Source: Cryomorphaceae bacterium
GTDB lineage: Bacteria > Bacteroidota > Bacteroidia > Flavobacteriales > Schleiferiaceae
Assembly (NCBI GenBank): GCA_021298655.1
Contig: JAJTFK010000005.1
Coordinates: 62,001-126,000 of the forward strand
Length of the DNA: 64,000 nt
Direction: 5' to 3'
Translations under genes and position numbers: made by a program
Shown: one piece after another, positions 59,422 to 64,000 of the stretch
Numbering within the stretch: position 1 is the stretch's first letter
How the letters are laid out: every line of letters starts with the position of its first letter
Notes under the pieces: generated by a model
Databases searched by the model: none
The model's input: the letters and a program-made list of their open reading frames with translations, nothing else
What the model was told of the DNA's origin: nothing

Positions 59422-59792
59422 AGCTGCTGCGCCGGATTCTTTGGTACAGCCTGGGCGTGGGGCTCGGCGTGCTCCTGGTCGGGGCCCTGTTCAGCGACCG
59501 CGATTTGGAGTGCAGCTACTTTCCCAACGACCGGGTGCTCACCGAACTGCACCGCAAGCCGGTTCGCGGCGCGGATTCAAGCGTTTGGGCCGGCTTGGGC
59601 GCCGACTCCAGCCTGCTCCAAGCGTTTTTAACCTTGGGCGAAGTGGACTTTTCGGACAGCCGTACGCGTACGCGCCATGCTGCCGATGTTCCGGCCTACT
59701 GGATTGACGTGGAATTCCAAGGTCGCACCTGGCGTGGACTTTGGGAAGTTCGCCGCGACAGTGCCTGGCTGGTGCAGCTAACTGGTCACTAG
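59418..59792 (+). CDS. DUF4258-type membrane-anchored small protein
   Basis: The GTG at 59418 overlaps the ald stop (GTGA) and gives 124 residues. One N-terminal helix (about 8-26, ILWYSLGVGLGVLLVGALF) anchors it in the inner membrane, with a short extracytoplasmic domain carrying CSYFPNDRVLTELHRKP and YWIDVEFQGRTWRGLWEV. The pattern resembles DUF4258 proteins, which I recall being encoded next to ald in other Bacteroidota. Function is unknown; linkage suggests a role near alanine metabolism or only shared regulation. Confidence 0.6.
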   Translation: MKLLRRILWYSLGVGLGVLLVGALFSDRDLECSYFPNDRVLTELHRKPVRGADSSVWAGLGADSSLLQAFLTLGEVDFSDSRTRTRHAADVPAYWIDVEFQGRTWRGLWEVRRDSAWLVQLTGH

Positions 59793-60995
59793 CTACCGGT
59801 TCGCCCGGCGAGCGGCCTCCTTGCGCAGCATCATGAGCTCGCGTCCGGTTTGGCCGGCGACCGAGGTGTTTTCTTCGGCGCGGCGCAGCAAGTAGGGCAT
59901 GACGTTGACGATGGGGCCGAACGGCAGGTACTTGGCGACGCGGAATCCGTGGTGGCCCAAAATGAAGCTGATGAAGTCGCTCATGCCGTAAAGCTGCGCG
60001 AACCACACGGGGGCGTCGCCCGGATTCCAGCCTTGGGCGCCGAGCAAATCAACGCCGAGCTGCGTGCTTTCTTCGTTGTGGGTTCCGATGACCACGCCAA
60101 CGTGGCCCGGGTTTTCGGGGGTTCCTAAGGCGTCGATTGCGAGGCGCAAGCAGGCGTCGTACTCGGCGTCGGTACCGGCCTTGTCGGGCTGAATGGGCGA
60201 GGGGTAGCCCATAGCGGCCGCTCGATCGCGTTCTTTTTCCATGTAGGCGCCGCGGACCAGCTTCACGCCGAAGTAATAGCCATGGTCGGTTGCGTGGGCT
60301 AAATCGGCCTGCAGTTGGGCCGTACGGCCCACCCGGTAGCACTGAATGGTGGTCATGATCACCAAGCGTTCGCGGTTGAATTCCATCATGGCTTCGCGCG
60401 CAAGCTGGTCGATAGCCCCCTGAATCCAGGTTTCTTCGGCATCGATCATGAGCGTGCGTCCCGACTTGGCGGCGAACTGCGCCATGCGGCGAATTCGGGC
60501 GCGAACCCGGCTGAGTTGGGCCTCTTCTTCGGCATTCAGCGCGGACCCTTCGGTCATCTTTTCCAGAAGTTCGTGGGGCGCGATGCCCGTCATTTTAAAC
60601 ACCCCGAGGCTGAGACCGGGTTCGTGGGCGGCAAGCGCAAGCGTTTGCAGCGCCACCTCGACGGTTTGGTCAAAGGCCGCGTCGGTGGTTTGGCCTTCGA
60701 CCGAATAGTCCAAAATGCTGCCCACCTTGGCATTCCACAGGCGCTGTATGGCGGGACGGCTTTCGGCCACGGTTTCTCCGCCGCAAAACTGGCGGAACAC
60801 GGTCGCCCGAATCAATCCCTTAACCGGAAGGCGCCACTTCAATGCCCAGAGGCTCAGGGATTTTCCGGCTGCAACAAGGGCAGGCGAAGCGAGCACGCCA
60901 AACAGCAAGCGGGCTCGACGCAGGTCGGCGGGAGCGGCGTGCTGGAAGGCCAGCGCGGTATCCGAAAAATCGAGCTTCACGGGGCTAAGGATCAA
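59793..60995 (-). CDS. Proline dehydrogenase
   Basis: The protein of up to 400 residues has the PRODH barrel motifs: MIDAEETWIQGAIDQL, TIQCYRVGRTAQLQAD, YYFGVKLVRGAYMEKER and IGTHNEEST. The C-terminal AKYLPFGPIVNVMPYLLRRAEEN carries the proline-binding YLxRR. It oxidises proline to pyrroline-5-carboxylate with FAD and passes electrons to quinone. The start is uncertain: TTG at 60995 shares its first base with the divergent aroB ATG, and a GTG at 60980 would shorten it by five residues. The stop abuts that of the DUF4258 gene. Confidence 0.92.
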   Translation of the reverse strand: MILSPVKLDFSDTALAFQHAAPADLRRARLLFGVLASPALVAAGKSLSLWALKWRLPVKGLIRATVFRQFCGGETVAESRPAIQRLWNAKVGSILDYSVEGQTTDAAFDQTVEVALQTLALAAHEPGLSLGVFKMTGIAPHELLEKMTEGSALNAEEEAQLSRVRARIRRMAQFAAKSGRTLMIDAEETWIQGAIDQLAREAMMEFNRERLVIMTTIQCYRVGRTAQLQADLAHATDHGYYFGVKLVRGAYMEKERDRAAAMGYPSPIQPDKAGTDAEYDACLRLAIDALGTPENPGHVGVVIGTHNEESTQLGVDLLGAQGWNPGDAPVWFAQLYGMSDFISFILGHHGFRVAKYLPFGPIVNVMPYLLRRAEENTSVAGQTGRELMMLRKEAARRANR

Positions 60996-62023
60996 TGGGT
61001 CCTCGGGCTTGGAACGAGCTGAGCGATTGGCTTTTACGGGTTTCGGACCGCTACACCTCGGTGCATGTTTTGGTCGACCGTACGACCCACGAGTGCGTGC
61101 TGCCCCGGTTTATGGCCGAAATCGACGGACTTGCCGACGCCCATATTCTCGAAATCGAGCCGGGCGAAGCCTCCAAGGAACTTGCCCTGGTGGAGCAGCT
61201 CGCGCTCGGACTGCGCGACGAAGGAGCGGACCGCGGGGCCCTGTTGATTGCCCTTGGCGGCGGCGTCGTCTGCGACCTGGGGGGGCTTTTGGCCACCCTC
61301 TACCTGCGCGGAATCGACCTGGTTCTGGTTCCCACCACGCTACTCGCCATGGTCGATGCGGCCTGGGGCGGTAAGAACGCCGTCGATTCCGAAGGGACCA
61401 AAAACCTGCTTGGCGCCTGGCGTCCCGAGGCTCCGGTTTTTGCCGACCTGCGTGCGCTCGAAACCCTGCCGGACCGCGAGTGGCGTCAGGGGTGGGCCGA
61501 GCTGCTCAAGCAGGCCTGGATTGCGGGCGGATCCCTGTGGGCCGAGGTGGCGTCCAAGGGCATGGATCATGCCGCCTTTTTTGTGGCCGAGGCGGCCGAG
61601 GTCAAGCTTGGGGTCGTTGCCGAAGACCCCTTCGAGCAGGGCACCCGACGTTCCCTGCTCAACATGGGCCACACGGTGGGCCACGCGGTGGAAAGCCTGG
61701 CGCTGGCTGCAGATTGGGATTTGGGCCACGGCGACGCCGTAGCCTTTGGTCTTTCGATTGAATCGCGCATCCTCGACGCCTCGGGAGCGCACGGCGTTTC
61801 GGCGCGCGCAGCACTGCGTGCCCGACTCGAGGCGGACTTTGATTTTTCGGCCTTCCGAAGCCTTGATCCCGAGCGGGTTTGGGCCTTCATGCAGCACGAT
61901 AAAAAGAAGCGCGGAGGCGTACTTCGTTCGGTATGGTGCGCCGAACCGGGCGAGCCCGAATCGGTTTGGGAGGTGACGCATTCGGCCCTTCATCAAGCTT
62001 GGGATTCCGATGCGGTCCGTTGA
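60995..62023 (+). CDS. aroB: 3-dehydroquinate synthase
   Basis: The 342-residue protein has the NAD-binding IALGGGVVCDLGGLLATLYLRG-type region (about 86-106), then LVPTTLLAMVDAAWGGKNAV. The metal ligands lie in WAELLKQAWI and the NMGHTVGHAVE motif. It makes 3-dehydroquinate from DAHP, step two of the shikimate pathway. The loop after GGK reads NAVDSEGTKN where most AroB have a TGVN-type sequence. It overlaps aroA by 14 bp, so the two shikimate genes are coupled. Confidence 0.92.
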   Translation: MGPRAWNELSDWLLRVSDRYTSVHVLVDRTTHECVLPRFMAEIDGLADAHILEIEPGEASKELALVEQLALGLRDEGADRGALLIALGGGVVCDLGGLLATLYLRGIDLVLVPTTLLAMVDAAWGGKNAVDSEGTKNLLGAWRPEAPVFADLRALETLPDREWRQGWAELLKQAWIAGGSLWAEVASKGMDHAAFFVAEAAEVKLGVVAEDPFEQGTRRSLLNMGHTVGHAVESLALAADWDLGHGDAVAFGLSIESRILDASGAHGVSARAALRARLEADFDFSAFRSLDPERVWAFMQHDKKKRGGVLRSVWCAEPGEPESVWEVTHSALHQAWDSDAVR

Positions 62024-63149
62024 GCTTCCCTACGCCAAAAGTCTGGCTAACCGCGTCATGACGCTGCGGGCGGTACGGGGTGAATCCCTGCCCGAGCCGG
62101 ACGCCTGGTGGAGCGACGACATATGGGCCATGCGTCGGGTGCTCGAACCCAGCCTCCGCGCCGACGGCCTTAAGGTCGCTCAGGCCGGCCCCGCCGGAAC
62201 GGCCTACCGTTTTGGCCTGGCGTATTGGGCGGCGCAACCCGGAGCCGAGGTGCTGCTTGCGGCCGACGAACGCCTGCGCCAACGGCCCATTCAGCCCTTG
62301 GTCGATTCGCTTCGCGCGCTGGGCGCGAAGCTGGAGTCGAGCCCCGAAGGGTGGCGAATTTGGGGAACGAGACTTTCGGGCGGACCCGTTGCGGTTGATG
62401 CCCGGCAGAGTTCCCAGTTTGCGTCGGCCCTGCTGCTCATTTCGGAATGCGGTGCGGCCCCGATCCAGCTGCAGCTGCCGAAAGGCGTCGTCAGCGCCCC
62501 CTACGTGGCCATGACCGAGGCCCTCGTTCGCGAGAAGGCGCTGACGTGGCCGCCCGAGCGGGATTGGTCGTCGGCCCTGGTTTTTTTGGCCGCCGTCGGG
62601 TTGACGCAGGAAGCGGTGCGCCTCCCGGGCCTTCGATTGGCCAGCCTTCAGGGCGATGCCCGCTGTTCGGATTGGGGTAGGGAGCTCGGATTTGTCCTGC
62701 GCACGGATGCCGACGGCGTGCTCGTGGCGGAACCGGCAGCCGATGGGGGCGATGCGGAATCTACTCGGGGTCCCTGGATGGTCGACTTTGGCAACACCCC
62801 CGATTTGGCGATGCCGGCCGCGGTAGCGGCGGCCCTGCGCGGCCGTTCGGGTCGCGCAACCGGCCTACAAACCCTGAATGCAAAGGAGTCCCCCCGACTG
62901 GATGCCACCGCCCGTTTGCTCGCGGACCTGGGCTGCGCCGTGCGTTCGGGCAGCGACTGGCTGGAGTGGGATGCTCCGCTGGCTCTTGATTCGTCGGTAA
63001 AGGAACTCGACAGCTTGGGCGACCACCGCATGGCGTTTTGTGCGGCCCTGATTTCGCTGCGCTGCCCGGTTCGGCTCGCCGGTGCCGATGCGGTCGCGAA
63101 GTCGTTCCCGGATTTTTGGCGGCAATTCGGCCGCGCGCCTCGGACCTAG
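62010..63149 (+). CDS. aroA: 3-phosphoshikimate 1-carboxyvinyltransferase (divergent EPSP synthase)
   Basis: At 379 residues this is shorter than the usual 420 or so. Key segments remain: the N-terminal KSLANR (Lys and Ser for PEP and shikimate), AGPAGTAYRFGL in place of AGTAGTAMRF, RQRPIQPLVDSLRALGA, SSQFASALLL, NAKESPRLDATARLLADLG and ELDSLGDHRMAFCAAL. The order and the catalytic Lys, Arg, Asp and Glu positions support EPSP synthase activity, step six of the shikimate pathway. Coupling to aroB by a 14-bp overlap agrees. Divergence and shortening are notable but typical of many Bacteroidota. Confidence 0.88.
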   Translation: MRSVELPYAKSLANRVMTLRAVRGESLPEPDAWWSDDIWAMRRVLEPSLRADGLKVAQAGPAGTAYRFGLAYWAAQPGAEVLLAADERLRQRPIQPLVDSLRALGAKLESSPEGWRIWGTRLSGGPVAVDARQSSQFASALLLISECGAAPIQLQLPKGVVSAPYVAMTEALVREKALTWPPERDWSSALVFLAAVGLTQEAVRLPGLRLASLQGDARCSDWGRELGFVLRTDADGVLVAEPAADGGDAESTRGPWMVDFGNTPDLAMPAAVAAALRGRSGRATGLQTLNAKESPRLDATARLLADLGCAVRSGSDWLEWDAPLALDSSVKELDSLGDHRMAFCAALISLRCPVRLAGADAVAKSFPDFWRQFGRAPRT

Positions 63150-64000
63150 TCCAAGGACCACCGTGCGCGAAGGCTAGCGCTCCAGCCGCTGGGGGAGCGA
63201 CGAATCCGGATGCTCGCTTGGTTGGCGTCGCGGCGGAAGGTCCATGCCGCTTCGCCGGTAAGCCCCGGTCGCCAAAGGCTCATGGGGCCAAGGGCTCGTG
63301 GGAACACGGCGTACCTTGAGGTGATGCTCGCTAGGCCCAGTTCCACGATGTGACTCCAGCTTTGGTGCCGAAGCTGAAGGGATGCACCTTGGGCACGCCC
63401 CAGGTAGGCCAGTCCGCGCAGGCTGGTGGCCGTGGAGTCCGTTCCTTCCGAGAGGTTCAGGTAGCGACCCATGGCGACGTGCCCCGGTATCCAAGCCACC
63501 GAGGTTTGCCGGTCGGCCCAGCTGGCGGATCGGCCCGTTGGGGTTTGCGCTAGGGTGAGGCGGCCGGCCCACAGCGGCACAGCCGCTGTGGCGCGGTTCC
63601 CGCGCAGCGCGCGCCAGGGCGTGGCGTCCGCGCCCGGCCGCACCCACCCAAGCCCATTCGCTTCCCCTCGAAACCCTTCGCGCTGAACTTGAACCAACAA
63701 ACCGCCGGGCCCGTACCACGAGCCCTGGAGCAGCCACCAGCCGCCAGCACCCAAGCCGGCAGCAGCAGCCCAGGCAGCCCGGCGAACCGCGACCTCTCCC
63801 AGCAACGGACTCGAGGCGCTTCGCCCCAAGGCCAAACGCTCCACGTCCCGCAGCAAGCGGGGTGCCCCCGCGCGGGCCTTTCCCGGCTGCAGCGCCAGGG
63901 CGTAGCTCCCGGGTTCGGCCCAGCCACGAAGAACTTCATCCGACGGACTTCGAATGGACCAGGGAACAATGCCCAACGACGAGGTTGCGCCCACCAGGCC
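63146..64000 (-). CDS. Beta-strand-rich protein, C-terminal part (runs off the right edge)
   Basis: The open frame enters from beyond 64000 and ends at 63146, so only the last 284 or so residues are visible. They consist mainly of short amphipathic strands with Trp, Arg, Gly and Ser (ASLQLRHQSWSHIVELGLAS, SWYGPGGLLVQVQREG), ending SASLRARWSLD, which suits an outer-membrane barrel. Parts loosely recall the C-terminal barrel of helix-hairpin-helix proteins of Bacteroidota, but the N-terminal domain is outside the window. Its stop overlaps the aroA stop by 4 bp. Confidence 0.5.
   Translation of the reverse strand, partial: GLVGATSSLGIVPWSIRSPSDEVLRGWAEPGSYALALQPGKARAGAPRLLRDVERLALGRSASSPLLGEVAVRRAAWAAAAGLGAGGWWLLQGSWYGPGGLLVQVQREGFRGEANGLGWVRPGADATPWRALRGNRATAAVPLWAGRLTLAQTPTGRSASWADRQTSVAWIPGHVAMGRYLNLSEGTDSTATSLRGLAYLGRAQGASLQLRHQSWSHIVELGLASITSRYAVFPRALGPMSLWRPGLTGEAAWTFRRDANQASIRIRRSPSGWSASLRARWSLD

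Noticed and set aside
1-64000. CRISPR arrays, insertion sequences, prophage or toxin-antitoxin genes
   Set aside because: I found no array of repeats, no transposase, integrase or phage structural gene, and no recognisable toxin-antitoxin pair.

Overview
The window reads as a chromosome segment from a member of the Bacteroidota, most likely Flavobacteriales, and GC-rich for that group (roughly 60% by eye). The evidence is a SusC/SusD pair, a type IX secretion (T9SS) C-terminal sorting domain, PorX, a fused LpxC/FabZ, an ExbB-ExbD-TonB set, and promoter boxes of the Bacteroidota type (TAnnTTTG) with no Shine-Dalgarno sites. Genes are packed tightly, with many ATGA/GTGA/TTGA overlaps. No gene-free stretch exceeds 300 bp, and I see no CRISPR array, insertion sequence or integrase.

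Layout. 0-2 kb: a UbiA-like membrane protein, a frameshifted DUF3419/BtaA-like gene and tRNA-Leu(TAA). 2-4.3 kb: an AT-rich, probably acquired segment directly after the tRNA, running into an outer-membrane protein gene broken by a 13-bp tandem duplication, then a second outer-membrane protein. 4.3-7.8 kb: a secreted GH13 amylase with a T9SS tail and a PAP2 phosphatase. 7.8-10.2 kb: a three-gene operon (pilin-like, chaperone-like, beta-barrel) that looks like a reduced chaperone-usher system. 10.3-23.6 kb: housekeeping genes (aldo/keto reductase, purS, pssA, lnt, lpdA, pabB, tilS, DsbD-like, DUF4254, GT9, YifB/ComM). 23.5-28.5 kb: secreted/outer-membrane proteins and an unusual ABC-membrane-domain/HlyD fusion followed by TolC. 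28.5-39.9 kb: folC, tonB-exbD-exbB, nhaD, anmK, acyl-CoA dehydrogenase, ompH, hutU, a lipoprotein, rnhB. 39.9-45.7 kb: surface polysaccharide genes (GT4, flippase, sulfotransferase, Wzz-like, ligase/polymerase). 45.8-50.5 kb: susC-susD. 50.7-56.2 kb: efp, an orphan ABC ATPase and the lipid A genes lpxA, lpxC/fabZ, lpxD with an HD phosphohydrolase. 56.2-64 kb: porX, tsaE, ald, DUF4258, proline dehydrogenase, aroB, aroA and the end of a beta-rich protein.

Much of the window builds the cell envelope: lipid A, phospholipid (pssA), lipoprotein acylation (lnt), periplasmic folding (ompH, DsbD-like), polysaccharide, and energised import (ExbB/ExbD/TonB powering SusC). The most unusual items are the small pilin/chaperone/barrel operon, the fused exporter lacking an ATPase domain, the 13-bp duplication that breaks an otherwise intact gene, and a recurrent promoter box 4-5 nt before the start codon of about fourteen genes, which implies leaderless mRNAs.
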